In this document: one piece after another, positions 1 through 10,740 of the stretch
How positions within the stretch are numbered: position 1 is the stretch's first letter
Layout: every line of letters begins with the position of its first letter
Source of the DNA: an uncultured Monoglobus sp.
GTDB lineage: Bacteria; Bacillota; Clostridia; Monoglobales; Monoglobaceae
Reading direction: 5' to 3'
Assembly (NCBI GenBank): GCA_947628795.1
Contig: CANRBF010000001.1
Location: forward strand, 62,001-126,000
Length of the DNA: 64,000 nucleotides
Program-made: the position numbers and the translations under genes
Notes under the pieces: generated by a model
The model's input: only the letters and a program-made list of their open reading frames with translations
What the model was told of the DNA's origin: nothing
The model's database searches: none

Positions 1-3000
1 TATCCCCCGCCTCTTCCGGCGGTGTTTCCGGTAATTTCCGTTGTGCCGTTCAAATGCAGTATTCCGGTATCGAAAGTATCTGTTCCCATGGGACGCGTGC
101 CGTTTACATAAAATCCGCCGCCGCTGTACACGCCGTATTCGCCGTGACCTCCGGCTGTATTATTCGTGATCTGTCCTTTGTTTATATCAGCCTCGGTGGT
201 GGACTGCACATAAATTCCGCCGCCGCAATGATAGGCGGTGTTTTCGGTCACGGTTCCGTCGTTCATCTCAAATTTCTCGGGAGTGTCGCCGTCTACCATA
301 CTGTCATAGTCGGTATAATTTCTGCCGCCGACTATAACTCCGCCGCCCGCGCCGGCGCTGTTGCCGGAAATAGTACCGCCGTTCATGACCGCGCTCGCTT
401 CCTTGATTATCGCTATTCCGCCGCCTCCGCCGCCGTCGCTGTCGATGTTAGCGTTCAGATCCGACGCGGTGTTGTCTTTAATATCTCCGTCAGTGATAGT
501 CAAGGTGGTGCCTTCTCCCTCAACCAAAATACCGCCGCCGTGATACGCGGAGTTCTTGCTGACTTCGCCGCCGCTTAGTTCAACGTCGGATCCATCTTTC
601 GCGTATACCGCTCCGCCGAGCGCGTAGGAACCATTGTTTATATTGTTTCTCAGAACCGCGCCCTCACCGATAATAAGCTTGGCGCCGCTTCCTGTGACCT
701 CAATAATCGGACTTTTCGCCTCAACGCGCTGATCTCTGTAACCGTCAAAAATTATGTTTGACAGCGTAAGCGTTGTGCCCGATCCGCTGACTTTTACCAT
801 AGTTCCTGTGAACATCGGATCGCGCATGATCGGATAATCGCTGAACCCTTCCATATTCCATGCCTCGGTTGATTTTACTTCGATCGTTCCCAAGACATAA
901 ATCTTATCATCCGCTGTTTTGCTTTCTATTTCCTTAAATTTCTCTATCGCCTTGGTTAAAGTCGCAACCGGCTTTTCCGCTGTTCCGGCATTATCGTCAC
1001 TGGCTCCGCTGCCGCCGACAAAAATACCTTTTTGTTCAAGTTTTTGAGCGATAATATTGCCGTCTGCGTCTTTCTTTATCTCAATATTCGCGTTAGCTTT
1101 CTTTACTATGATTTTTTTGAGTATATCATCGCCTATTGTCTTTCCGTTCGCATCGATCAGCTTTACCGAACTCGTACCGTTGTTAAGATTGGTAAGGTCA
1201 CCGTCGGCAAGAGTTACGGTCATAACGTCCGCGAGGCTCAGATCATCGCCTGCGGTCAAATACTTGCCGCTAGCCAACGTAACATTATTAACGGTTACAT
1301 TTCCGGAAAGAGTTGCCGATGCGCTACTGCCTTTGTGATCAAGATTCTCGACCTTTGCGCCGTCAGTGATATTAATTTTGCCAAACATTGCATTGGTTAT
1401 ACTCCCAACTTCTGCGCCGCTCGATACGGTAAGATTACCCATCATTTTTTGTTCAATTGTATCTACTTTCACACCGGAATTGATAGACAAATTACCGCCA
1501 TTTTTAATTGTGCTAACATTACCTTTTTTATCCGCTGTATTAATAAAAATTACATTGCCGTTACTAATGTCAAACGCTGCGCTGCTTTTTTCCTTAACCG
1601 AATGACCGTTTAAATCAAATTCAATAGTATCACCACTAGCATTGACACTAACATCTTCAATAGCGGTAGCTCCAATACCGTCATCATCGCCAACGATCAG
1701 TTTTACTTTTTTTACATTATTATCATCAACAACTGCGTGTTCAATAGCCTCGTTTATGCTATTGTAACTTGTGTTATCGGTCTCGGCAATTTTGCGATTA
1801 GGATTTGCTGCGGTAAGACAATATATAGCTTTTGTATCATCATTCCAAAGCCGATCTGTAGTTAAATCGTCACTTATTATATAACCCGTACTGTCGATCC
1901 ACACATAATCATCAAATTTTGCGTCAGGTTTCAAATTATCGTGCATTTTTGATGCAGCAGGAAATTCAAGATGTCCAAAATATTGTGGGAACCACAAGTC
2001 ATTTCCCAAACTGAACCACGGTTCGTACGAACTGTTATATTTGGCAGTATTTCCATATACCGCGCAAGTCTCATCAACTGTTAAGTAAATTGTGGTTGCC
2101 CACGAATTATATTGTCCGTTGTCTCTTGCGACAATACCGCCGGATTTATTGCCTGTATTCCCGGTAATAACCGTATTCTTTAAATCAGCTCGCGTCGGGT
2201 AGCTATCATTATTTGAATACAACTCCAAACCGCCTGCAGCAAAATATGATTCTGCTGCTTCCGCAATATTATCTTCAATGCGGCAACCGTCTAAAAATAT
2301 GTTAGTGCGTTCCGCCACTAATGTTCCGTAAGTTTTGGACCTATTGTTTGAAATAACACAATCCTTAAAAACAACCTTTTTTTCATTATCTTTCAAGATA
2401 AAATCAATTGCAGCGTTTCCTCCCGTATTCTCATTAAACACACAATCAACGGCTTCAAAGTCGGATGAATCTACATATACAGCGCTTACTCCCTGTGGGT
2501 TTTCATTATTCGAAATATGAACATGCTTAAGATTGATCGTGCTGCCGACAGCGCACAGCGCGGCTTCATAAGTGGCGTTGCCCGTGATACCTTTATTTTC
2601 GCATATTTCAATATAAGCGTCCTCTTCGGTTAATTCGTCCGCTGTTTTAAGCGTGGAAGCGTTGATATATAAAGCGCTGCCGGACGCACCGCTATTATTA
2701 AAAGTATTATTGTTAACATAGCAGCCTTTACCTAAGATCACTGTGCTATTGCTAACCGCAGCAATACCGCCTCCGCCGCCGGTTGTACCTAATCCGATAT
2801 CAGTAGCGCAGTTTTTGCTGACCAAAGTGTTTTCAATGGTCAAATTTGAGCCGGTCAGATATATTCCGGCACCTTGCTTAGCCTTGTTTTCGGTTATCTC
2901 AATGTTATCGAGGGTTATATCCGCGCCGTCACCGGCGTAGATCGCGCCGCCAAGATATTCACTGAATCTGTCCATATCCGTGCCGGTCAGTTTTCCTTTG

Positions 3001-3371
3001 GTCTCGGCGGTGCTTTTAAGCGTCACGGTTCCTCCGTTTATAGTAAAGATCGTTGTTGCCGGATCCGCGGGCGTGATCTTGTGACCGTTCATTTCAAGAG
3101 TGAAATTCTTGCCCTCGGATTTGATGTTTTCGCTGACATCGCGCAAAAGCGTTATGTCCGAGTTCCCCTCCGACACGCTGTCTATCGCAAGCTGCAGCGT
3201 ATCGTACTCGTTTTCGCCTATGCTCGCCGCTTTTCCGGCCTCTGCCGAGCCGACATCGTCCGGAGCCGCGCTAACTAAAACTATACCCCCCCCCGGCAGC
3301 ATTGTGAGCATCATCATAAAGCTCACAACAAGCGCCGACAAACGTCGGCGCCTTAACATAAATCTTTTCAT
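1..3371 (-). CDS. Large secreted beta-helix surface protein, partial (runs off the left edge)
   Basis: The frame is open from ATG at 3371 to position 1, about 1,123 codons, with no stop, so the C-terminus lies outside the window. The start is preceded by a GAAGG-type ribosome binding site. Residues 1-36 form a signal peptide: a basic start with several Arg, a hydrophobic core, and SAAP at the likely cleavage site. The body is a series of Gly-Gly-Gly-Ile and Asn-rich repeats of the type EVSKNSAYHGGGI that predict a right-handed parallel beta-helix, as in polymorphic-membrane-protein-like adhesins. Near residue 780 there is a KPVATLTKAI motif common in such bacterial surface proteins. No catalytic residues were recognised. 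The coding strand carries a run of nine G inside the signal peptide (3286-3294), and the frame is intact with nine. It lies downstream of another giant surface protein on the same strand. Adhesin or polysaccharide-binding roles are inferred from fold type only. Confidence 0.8.
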   Translation of the reverse strand, partial: MKRFMLRRRRLSALVVSFMMMLTMLPGGGIVLVSAAPDDVGSAEAGKAASIGENEYDTLQLAIDSVSEGNSDITLLRDVSENIKSEGKNFTLEMNGHKITPADPATTIFTINGGTVTLKSTAETKGKLTGTDMDRFSEYLGGAIYAGDGADITLDNIEITENKAKQGAGIYLTGSNLTIENTLVSKNCATDIGLGTTGGGGGIAAVSNSTVILGKGCYVNNNTFNNSGASGSALYINASTLKTADELTEEDAYIEICENKGITGNATYEAALCAVGSTINLKHVHISNNENPQGVSAVYVDSSDFEAVDCVFNENTGGNAAIDFILKDNEKKVVFKDCVISNNRSKTYGTLVAERTNIFLDGCRIEDNIAEAAESYFAAGGLELYSNNDSYPTRADLKNTVITGNTGNKSGGIVARDNGQYNSWATTIYLTVDETCAVYGNTAKYNSSYEPWFSLGNDLWFPQYFGHLEFPAASKMHDNLKPDAKFDDYVWIDSTGYIISDDLTTDRLWNDDTKAIYCLTAANPNRKIAETDNTSYNSINEAIEHAVVDDNNVKKVKLIVGDDDGIGATAIEDVSVNASGDTIEFDLNGHSVKEKSSAAFDISNGNVIFINTADKKGNVSTIKNGGNLSINSGVKVDTIEQKMMGNLTVSSGAEVGSITNAMFGKINITDGAKVENLDHKGSSASATLSGNVTVNNVTLASGKYLTAGDDLSLADVMTVTLADGDLTNLNNGTSSVKLIDANGKTIGDDILKKIIVKKANANIEIKKDADGNIIAQKLEQKGIFVGGSGASDDNAGTAEKPVATLTKAIEKFKEIESKTADDKIYVLGTIEVKSTEAWNMEGFSDYPIMRDPMFTGTMVKVSGSGTTLTLSNIIFDGYRDQRVEAKSPIIEVTGSGAKLIIGEGAVLRNNINNGSYALGGAVYAKDGSDVELSGGEVSKNSAYHGGGILVEGEGTTLTITDGDIKDNTASDLNANIDSDGGGGGGIAIIKEASAVMNGGTISGNSAGAGGGVIVGGRNYTDYDSMVDGDTPEKFEMNDGTVTENTAYHCGGGIYVQSTTEADINKGQITNNTAGGHGEYGVYSGGGFYVNGTRPMGTDTFDTGILHLNGTTEITGNTAGRGGG
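3286..3294 (-). repeat. Poly-G (G9) tract in signal peptide, in-frame state
   Basis: Nine consecutive C on the plus strand read as G9 in the coding strand (Pro-Gly-Gly-Gly). With nine G the signal peptide joins the mature protein. Any change not divisible by three would truncate the product. A matching tract sits at the signal peptide of the neighbouring gene (9961-9968). Confidence 0.85.
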
Positions 3372-3743
3372 ACAAACGCCTTCTTTCAAAATAATAAATA
3401 ATATTTAGTGATTATGTATAGTTTAAATTATATGTCGATTGATATTTGTTAAAGTTTGGCGGCATACAAGAATATGCCGCCGTGTATATTGTGTCCTATC
3501 CAAAGGTATGCCGTCACGGCATTGGTATATGGGGCGCTCCCAAATCTGCCTCCTCCCGGGAGGAGGTGGCTGCGGCTTGCCGCAGACGGAGGTGGGAACG
3601 TAGGTATTAGCGATTAGCTAATAGCGATTAGGATCCCCCCCTCAGTCGGGCTTCGCCCGCCAGCTCCCCCAAGGGGGCGCCTATTTTTGTCTCTCACCTC
3701 GAGGCGAGCCATATTCCGGCCCCTAGTCCCTAGGTCCTATTCC
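3372..3743. repeat. Intergenic region with dispersed palindromic repeats
   Basis: This 372-base gap has no gene. At 3461-3484 there is a perfect hairpin (GGCGGCATA ... TATGCCGCC). At 3549-3602 there is a CTCCCGGGAGGAGGTGGC-type element that recurs at 61246-61297. At 3604-3632 there are GCGATTAG repeats. At 3635-3681 there is a CCCCTCAGTCGGGCTTCG-type palindrome that recurs in variant form at 23439 and 50433. At 3710-3755 a short CCCTAG/CCTATT tandem stretch follows. A TATAAT-like box for the gene starting at 3371 lies at 3427-3432 on the minus strand. Confidence 0.7.
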
Positions 3744-6700
3744 CTAGTTCCTATTATATACCGAGGCTTCGCTGCCCGCGCTGCCGGATGTTGACCATTC
3801 TTTCTCAAGCTCCGCCCAGTTGCGCGGCTCTCTTATTCCGGTCCATGTCTCGTTGGCGGCTCCTTCCGCTCTCTCGTAGTCGTGCGTGTTCGTCGCCTCC
3901 TGTACCGCCGTGTAGTACCACGCGCTCGGGTCGCTGTTGTCGCTGAACGTTATCATTCCCTCATGCAGTCCTTCTATTCCCACATGTCTGTTCAGTATAT
4001 TGTTCACAAGCGTCATCGCTTCCGCTCTCGTTATATACTGATCCGGTTTGAACGTTCCGTCTCCGTAGCCGTTTATCCAGCCTCTCGCAGCCGCTCTCTT
4101 GATATACTCTTCCGCCCAGTGTCCGCTTATGTCGTTGAACATGTCAAGGCTTTCTCCGCTTCCGCTGTCGAATCTCGCCGCTATCGCCGCGAACTCCGCT
4201 CTCGTGATATTCGCCGTCGGCATAAAGCTTCCGTCCGGATATCCCGTCAGTATTCCCGCGTTGCTCATCGTTGATACAGCGTTGTTCGACCACAGGTCGG
4301 CGGGCACGTCGCTGTACGCGTTTGTCTGCGTCCAGTACGCCATTCTCGAATCATCGGTCAACATTCTGAAGAATATCGTCGCTACCTCGTCGCGGGCTAT
4401 GTTGTTCTCGGGACGAACGTCGCCCTCGGGATATCCAACGATATACGCGAAGTGATCGTCGCTGTTCAGCTGCGGCGCGGCCGTTGCTGTTCCGCCGACG
4501 CCCGGCTCTGCCGATGCCGCGGGCGCGGCCGTCGGTGTCGGTGTCGGTGTCGCGGTGGGAAGCGGGCCGGTTCCCCAGCCTCCGCCTCCGCCGAGGCTTC
4601 CGCCGCCGCCGGTGTTTCTGGGTCTCCATACCGCGTAGAGTATCTCGCCGGTATCGGGGATGGTGAAGGTATCATTCGCGGAATAATCGGGTATCGCTGA
4701 TCCCGGGTCGGTGGCCCAGCCGAGGAACGTGTATCCCGATCTGGAGGGTACTTCGCTCGTTACCGTTACCGTTGCGCCTCTTGAATACTCATGGCCGTCA
4801 ACGGGCGGTTTTTCCGTTGTGTCGTAGTTCAGGTCATAAAGAACCTGCTTATAGTCGGGTATATTATCCGGATATGTCACCGTTCCGGGGTTTGGCGTTG
4901 CTCCCGGCTCCGCGGTAGTCTCGGGAGGCGTTACTCCCGTGCTGCCGCCGATTATATCGACAGCCCATACCGCGTATACCGTGATGTCGCTGTCCGCGAA
5001 CGTTACCGAATCAATGATTCCTGCCGCCGCTTCTTCCTCCGCGTTGGTGACGATATTCTTGATCTGCGTCAGGCTCCAGCCTATGAACTTCGTCTGATAT
5101 CTGCTGAGTCCGTCGCCACTTTCAAGAGCCGCGGTGCTGCCGCTTACGTATTCTTTCGCGTCTGTCGGAACATTTCCCGTGCCGCCGTTTGCGTCATAAA
5201 CCAGCTTGTATGCCGCGGGAACCGCCGAGGGAATAAGCGTGGGTACGGGCGTATCCGTGGGAGCGGGCGTATCCGAAGGCGCAGACGTGGGTATCGGTGT
5301 CGCCGTGGGAGCTTCCGAAGGCGTCGCCGTGGGAGCCTCCGAAGGTGTTGCCGTGGGAGCTTCCGAAGGCGTTGCCGTGGGAGCTTCCGAAGGCGCTTCA
5401 CTCGGTGCTTCCGAAGGTGTTGCCGTGGGAGCGGGCTCGGGTGTGTCCGTGGGAACGGGTGTATCCGCAGGTGCGGGCGTGTCCGTGGGAACGGGTGTAT
5501 CCGCAGGTGCGGGCGTGTCCGTGGGTACGGGTGTATCCGCGGGTGCGGGCGTGTCCGTGGGTGCGGGCGTGTCCGCGGGAGCGGGCGTGTCCGTGGGTGC
5601 GGGCGTATCCGTAGGCGCGGGTGTGTCCGTGGGAGCGGGCGTATCCGTGGGAGCGTTTGTGGGAACGCTCGAAGGCTCAACGCTCGGCTCTGTCGAAGGC
5701 TCTACGCTCGGCTCTGCCGAAGGCTCTACGCTCGGTTCTGCCGAAGGTTCAACGCTCGGTTCTGTCGAAGGCTCTACGGGCGTCACCGGCGCTTTTGAAG
5801 GCTCAGCGCTCGGCTCCGTCGAGGGCTCGGCGCTCGGTTCCGCCGAAGGTCTTACGGGCGGTCCGGGCTCTGTCGAAGGCTCAACGCTGGGCTCTGTCGA
5901 AGGCTCAACGCTCGGCTCCGTCGAGGGCTCGGCGCTCGGCTCCGTCGAGGGCTCAACGCTGGGCTCTGTCGAAGGCTCAACGCTCGGCTCCGTCGAGGGT
6001 TCAACGCTCGGCTCTGTCGAGGGCTCAACGCTCGGCTCCGTCGAGGGCTCAACGCTCGGCTCTGTCGAGGGCTCTGCGCTCGGCTCCGTCGAAGGCTCGG
6101 TCTCCAGATAATCGGGAATACCGCTATTGTCTGTATCAGCCGCCCATACCGCGTACAATGTTCTGTCCTTGGTTCCCATAGCGAGAACCTTGCTTTCATC
6201 TTCCGCGAGCTCGCTGCCCTTATTCGGGGTCAAGTCTATAAAATTAGCGCCAAGCTCGGGAGCCTCTTCAAGCGGCTCCGCAATGTCCGCGGGCATATTA
6301 TAATTTCCGTCATTATCGGCCTCAACAACATACCAGCCGATAAATACCGCATCATCCTTTGTGAGGCTGCTGTCCGCGTTGTCTTCAACCGGAACGCCGA
6401 ATGTCTCAACAAATTCATTGGGAGGAACAAGCGAATCATTTTCGGTATGTCCGTCGTCCGCCACGGGAGGTGTATCTCCATTGTTATACGATCCGCCATT
6501 CAAAGCGTAAAGCTGCTGATGGAAGATGTTTATATTTACACGTCTTGTTACGGTTGTTTCACTACCGTTTTTATACCTGAATTTCGCACGGAATACAACC
6601 GTTCCGTTTCCGTAAATATTTTTAAGATTGATTTTATAGATCTTTGAACCGGTAAGAGCGCCGCCGCCCGCTTCGGATCCCTGATCTTGTATAAGTTCAA

Positions 6701-9700
6701 GGTTATTATCAATATTTTCTGTATCGAGCCACCAAACATTCGCGTCATTGTTGAGCTCCGCGGGAACTTCAACGCCTGTAATATAGCTGTCGTCATCCTG
6801 CATAATTACGCCGAGATTGATCACAGCTGCATTATTTTCTCTGTAGCCGCCGTCGTCTATATCGGTTTTGCCGGCCGCAAGCTCACCCGCGGGCTTTGCC
6901 GCGATAACTCCGCCCGGCTGTCTGGCTGTGTCGGTGCTGTCGCCGCTGTTATCGTCAATAACCCAATCCGAGAATACCGGTCTGCCGGCATCCATGTACT
7001 GAATCCTTACGCTTCCGCCGTCAGCGCCATCGCTGCTGAAGTTAAAGGGAGCGTATGACGAAACAGTTGTGGGCGAGCTGAGATACAATTCTTGCTCGGG
7101 ATCGTATTTACCGTCGCTGTCGCTATACAAATACTGCTCGATCCTTACAACGTCAGCGCCGGTGGCATGATTGAACGCCGATGAGGAAATATTCTCGGCA
7201 AGTCCGGGAATGGTGAACGTGCGGAGATTGGGTGTTTTGCTTCCGTCGCCGTTTGTAAAATCCATTGTCGGGAGATTTGTAAACTGCCTGTACGAGAAAG
7301 CGTCGTCGCCGATAACTTTTATTGACTTCGGAAGCGCGAAATTCTTAAGTTCATAGCTGTGGCTTGAATCTCCGCCGAACGCGCGATAGCATATTTCCTC
7401 AAGCTTGCTTTCCGGTTGGAACTCAACCTCCGCGACTTTGGTAAAGTAAAACGCCGAATCATTAATTCGGGTTATCTGAGGAGGCACAATAAGCTTGCTG
7501 ATACCGATTGTACTACCGTCATAGCTGCTCTTGCCGTCTGCTCTGTATTGATAAAACAGCTGAGTGTTCTCGGCAGGCTGGCCTATACCGGTTATATCGA
7601 CTTCTTCTTCGGTAACTTCATCCTTGTCAATATCATTCTCATCATTCCACTTGAGCTTTGTGGGTATCGTTAGCTCGATATCGTGAGATTTCTTATTACT
7701 ATCATCATAGAAAACAACTTCTCCGGTAACGCGGTTGAACTGCCATAAGCTCTCATCAACACCCGTAGCAGGATCATTTATCGCAGGAACCGTATACGGG
7801 GGATCAGTATAGCCCTTATAATGTATATTAGCGTAGTACGCACCGAACGGGTGCGATTCTTTACCTTCCTCCAATGTGGTCTCAAAGTTAACGCCCGTGA
7901 GCGAGTTAAACTCTGTGCCCTGCATATAGATATCCTTAAGCGCCATGCAGCGCGAGAACGCTCCGGAGTCTATAACCTCAAGCGGCGCTTTATTTGCTTC
8001 TTGAGAATAGTCTGTTCCGTCCTTCGCTTTTGTCCTGAACGTAACTTTTTCCAATTTGGTGCACTGACGGAACGCCCAGTAATTAACATTTACAACCGAC
8101 GCGGGCAGCTCGATTTCCGATAAGTCTTCGCACTTGCGGAAAGCGTATGTGTCTATCGTGGTTATGCCCTCGGGCAGATTAGTGATCGAAGTTATATCCG
8201 AATCCCAGAACGCGCCCTCGGGAATCTCCGTCATGCCGCTGTCCGCTAAGTTTGCAAAGTCAAGACTGTTGATCACCACGTTGGCCGGTTTGCTTCCGAA
8301 CGCGCCGGGAGCGATACCTGTTATCTTACGATATGTGACCGTATTGGTTTCACTATCAATAATCGGAACCGATGCCGGTATTGTGATATTGACCGTGCCT
8401 TTTTTACTATCTGCCGATGTTATATAGCTGTAATCCGGCTTATAGTCATTAAGAGGTGTAGATGTTTCCTCTGCCAGCTGTACCGAATCATCGGAATCAA
8501 GCGAAATACTTGCGGTAGAGATTGGATCGCTTTCGATTAACTCAATAAAGTAAGCTGCGAGCTTTGTACCAGTACCTTTTTGAATTATATAAGCCGTATT
8601 CGATACAACCGGAAATACAACTAAATAACGACTGTCAGTTTCCACATCACCATCTTTATATTCAGCGAGACTGTATGTTTCATCGGCCAATGTCTCCGTA
8701 TATCGTTTTACATCAAAGCTTTTCTCTGAATCATCTGTCACCTTTAAAGCGTCCTTGTTTAACGTATTTTCATTGTTAAGCACAACAACGCAAAAGCCAT
8801 CTACACCAGAGGTAAATTCGATTTTTCCGGAGCCGTCAATTTTTAAACCATTTGTAGATGTTCTTCCTTTATAAGTTACATTTGCTGCTTTTGCAGAGCC
8901 GGTAACAGTTATTCCGCCTTCGGCACCTGTATTTGCTATAGCATAAACCCCAGCCTCTACAGGTGTTCCGGGCTCAACTGTAGGCTTAGAAGGATCGGGC
9001 GTGTTTGTGGGCTTGGGCGTAGCTGTAGCTGTGCTGCCGCCGGTATTGTTGTTCAGATAATATCTGTAATCGTCTTTATTGGCTTTTTCATCAAAATCGC
9101 TCGGATCGTCGACCTTTCCGCTATTGTATTCCTTAACGTTTTTCAGTCCGTATATCTTTCCGTCCGCTCCTACAACAAAGGGAGAATCATTGCTATATCC
9201 TCTGGCTCTGTTCCAAGAAACATAACCGTTAAAGGCTCCCCAAGGCTGACCCTCAAGCTCACTCGGATATGAATCCGAGCAGTCGATGAAAACATCGGCC
9301 TTGCAGTTATAGAACGCCTGATTGCCAATCGTCTTAACGCTTGCGGGAATCTTTATGTACTCGAAAGCGCGGCAGTTATAAAACGCTCTGACTCCTATAG
9401 TAGTAATGCTCTCGGGCAGAGTTATTGTTTTCAGCGCCGAGCAGTCATAGAAGCAGTTTTCCGGGATCTCGGTCACTTTTGTGAGGTTTGACAAATCGGG
9501 CGATATAAGATGCTCGCCGTTGCCTCTGAAACAGCCTCGGCCTATAGTCTCGACCGAATCGGGCAGTTTTATCTCAGAAAAGTTGTTTGACGCGAAAGCG
9601 CGGGTGCCGATCGTTTTGATTTGGCACTTAAGGTCTTCCTCGTCCGGCGCAAATTCAAAGCTTGAGATCTCGCAGGCAGAAAAAGCCTCGTCCGCGATCT

Positions 9701-10057
9701 CCGTAACCGGATAAGCCTGGAGCTGCTCCTCGCCTTCCTTTTTACCCCAAAGGTATGTGGGGATCACAATCTTTGTCGGCGATGATCCTTGAAGATATAT
9801 AAATCTGTCAATGCGAACCGTATCATCGGGAAGCAAAGTTACGGACAGATTGTTCAAAAGTCCGTTTTCGGGATGTTCAACATCCTTGCCGTTGCTGTGG
9901 TCCCATGTAACATTGACGCCTTTCTGATCTGCCGCTAAGGCGATATCGGAATTAGGCTGACCCCCCCCGATGCAAAAACGGCCATGCCGGGAAGGGTGGT
10001 CATAACAAGCATGACCGCCAGCAGCAATGCCATCAGTTTGTTCGTCTTTTTTGTCAT
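3744..10057 (-). CDS. Giant SLH-anchored BspA-type LRR surface protein, frame off at a G8 tract
   Basis: The true start is ATG at 10057, with an AGGAGAG ribosome binding site and an excellent promoter at 10124-10152. It encodes a signal peptide ([20 protein letters not shown], then ...GMAVFAS). At 9961-9968 a G8 run shifts the frame and a TAG follows within about ten codons. With nine G (or six) the signal peptide would join the roughly 2,070-residue downstream frame. From position 9857 inward that frame holds BspA-type leucine-rich repeats (about residues 20-200, 490-720 and 780-940), a SEPSTEPS linker (about 1250-1400), a PTDTPAP linker (about 1400-1550), two InlB-like Listeria-Bacteroides repeats with FIGW/FLGW motifs (about 1550-1750), a Gly-rich hinge, and three SLH domains (about 1805-1970) with ITRAE signatures for cell-wall polysaccharide anchoring. 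The gene looks phase-variable and currently OFF; a sequencing slip in the homopolymer is the alternative. Confidence 0.85.
5200..5650 (-). repeat. Tandem repeat coding for PTDTPAP linker
   Basis: Short repeats of about 18-24 bases encode Pro-Thr-Asp-Thr-Pro-Ala units and related SEAPTATP units. This gives an extended, probably glycosylated or wall-spanning linker. The opposite strand stays open by periodicity only. Confidence 0.85.
5657..6107 (-). repeat. Tandem repeat coding for [12 protein letters not shown] linker
   Basis: A 12/24-base periodic repeat encodes Glu-Pro-Ser-Thr/Val/Ala units. The same linker type is coded at 33877-34221 in a second SLH protein, so the two stretches are candidates for slippage or recombination. 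Confidence 0.85.
9961..9968 (-). repeat. Poly-G (G8) tract, out-of-frame state
   Basis: Eight C on the plus strand give G8 just after the AFAS signal-peptidase site of the giant SLH protein. Codon by codon from ATG 10057, this tract reads Ser-Gly-Gly-Val and then meets TAG. One extra G would give Ser-Gly-Gly-Gly-Gln-Pro-Asn and enter the long frame. Confidence 0.85.
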
Positions 10058-10123
10058 ATAAACATCTCTCCTAACCTATAAATTTTAGCAATCATATAAT
10101 ATTGCCATGTTATGCTAAACTAC

Positions 10124-10152
10124 ATTATAGCATTGTTTAGATAAGTTTGCAA
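10124..10152 (-). promoter_or_regulatory. Sigma-A promoter of the giant SLH gene
   Basis: On the minus strand TTGCAA (10147-10152), a 17-base spacer and TATAAT (10124-10129) stand about 65 bases upstream of the ATG at 10057. Confidence 0.75.
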
Positions 10153-10369
10153 TAGTTTTTCCACAATTTTTATGCATAAACAGAGACGATAACATACAAA
10201 ACACAAAATTTGTGTATCAAATACATGATTTTTGCCCCGTTGACACAAAAAAACCGCCCGTGACAACGTAGCGATTAGTGATTAGGCCTCCCCAACGAAC
10301 CATGGTGCGCTAATTCCGTGGGGGCAAATATCATCCGCCTGCGGAACGCACTATATTAAAAGTTCCCCC

Positions 10370-10398
10370 TTGACAAAAGGGGGAACGAATGCTATAAT
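10370..10398 (+). promoter_or_regulatory. Consensus sigma-A promoter of putative antisense RNA
   Basis: TTGACA (10370-10375), a 17-base spacer and TATAAT (10393-10398) form a perfect consensus promoter. It faces the small toxin-like gene at 10479-10559, and no ORF with a ribosome binding site follows it. Confidence 0.8.
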
Positions 10399-10404
10399 AA
10401 TACT

Positions 10405-10486
10405 AACGGCACCGCTTATGCGGTACAGCCTTTAACGATTACTATTATATAACCGTCTCAGCGCTATTTTCGAGACGGTTATATTA
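10405..10486 (+). ncRNA. Putative type I antitoxin RNA, copy 1
   Basis: A transcript from the 10370-10398 promoter would start near 10405 and run into a 13-base-pair hairpin (arms 10447-10459 and 10472-10484). The hairpin overlaps the end of the convergent small hydrophobic ORF. The convergent arrangement with 3'-end overlap is that of Gram-positive type I antitoxins such as RatA and SR4. The boundaries are inferred. Confidence 0.5.
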
Positions 10487-10559
10487 CTGTCTTTGCGAAG
10501 ATTGCAAAGAAAATATGTATCAGAGATACTATAAAAAGTATTCTAAACGCATACTTCAT
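10479..10559 (-). CDS. Small hydrophobic type I toxin-like peptide, 26 aa, copy 1
   Basis: The ATG at 10559 follows a strong AAGGAGG ribosome binding site and encodes a 26-residue peptide beginning MKYAFRILFIVSLIHIF and ending in FAIFAKTVI, almost all one membrane segment. Its own minus-strand promoter is TTGAAA (10671-10676), 17 bases, TATAAT (10648-10653). A perfect promoter on the other strand drives an antisense RNA over its 3' end. A second locus with the same layout and a shared FAIFA core lies at 22548-22631. Membrane insertion and toxicity are inferred from the layout, which matches TxpA/BsrG-like type I toxins. No known family was identified by sequence. Confidence 0.6.
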   Translation of the reverse strand: MKYAFRILFIVSLIHIFFAIFAKTVI

Positions 10560-10647
10560 CAGCAACGCCTCCTTAATTTCACATAAGCATTCACCTATGT
10601 GGGAGGCTGTACCGCTCTACTTTGCCGCTTTTTTATTTAGCATTATT

Positions 10648-10676
10648 ATTATACCGCAATCCAACAAAATTTTCAA
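10648..10676 (-). promoter_or_regulatory. Promoter of toxin-like peptide, copy 1
   Basis: TTGAAA (10671-10676), a 17-base spacer and TATAAT (10648-10653) on the minus strand give a start near 10641 and a leader of about 80 bases before the ATG at 10559. Confidence 0.7.
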
Positions 10677-10740
10677 ATTAAAAATTTGTTACAATTGCCC
10701 ACAAAATGCCGTAGGGCGTATATTATTCGCCCCGCGGGCG

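Noticed and set aside
54-3408. Several plus-strand open frames over the left-edge region
   Set aside because: They lie opposite a continuous minus-strand coding frame with a signal peptide and lack ribosome binding sites; they are shadows of GC-biased third positions.
5206-6111. Plus-strand 301-codon frame of [10 protein letters not shown] and SVEGSTLG repeats
   Set aside because: It is the antisense of the tandem linker repeats; a repeat period divisible by three keeps every frame open. The minus-strand frame has the surrounding domains.
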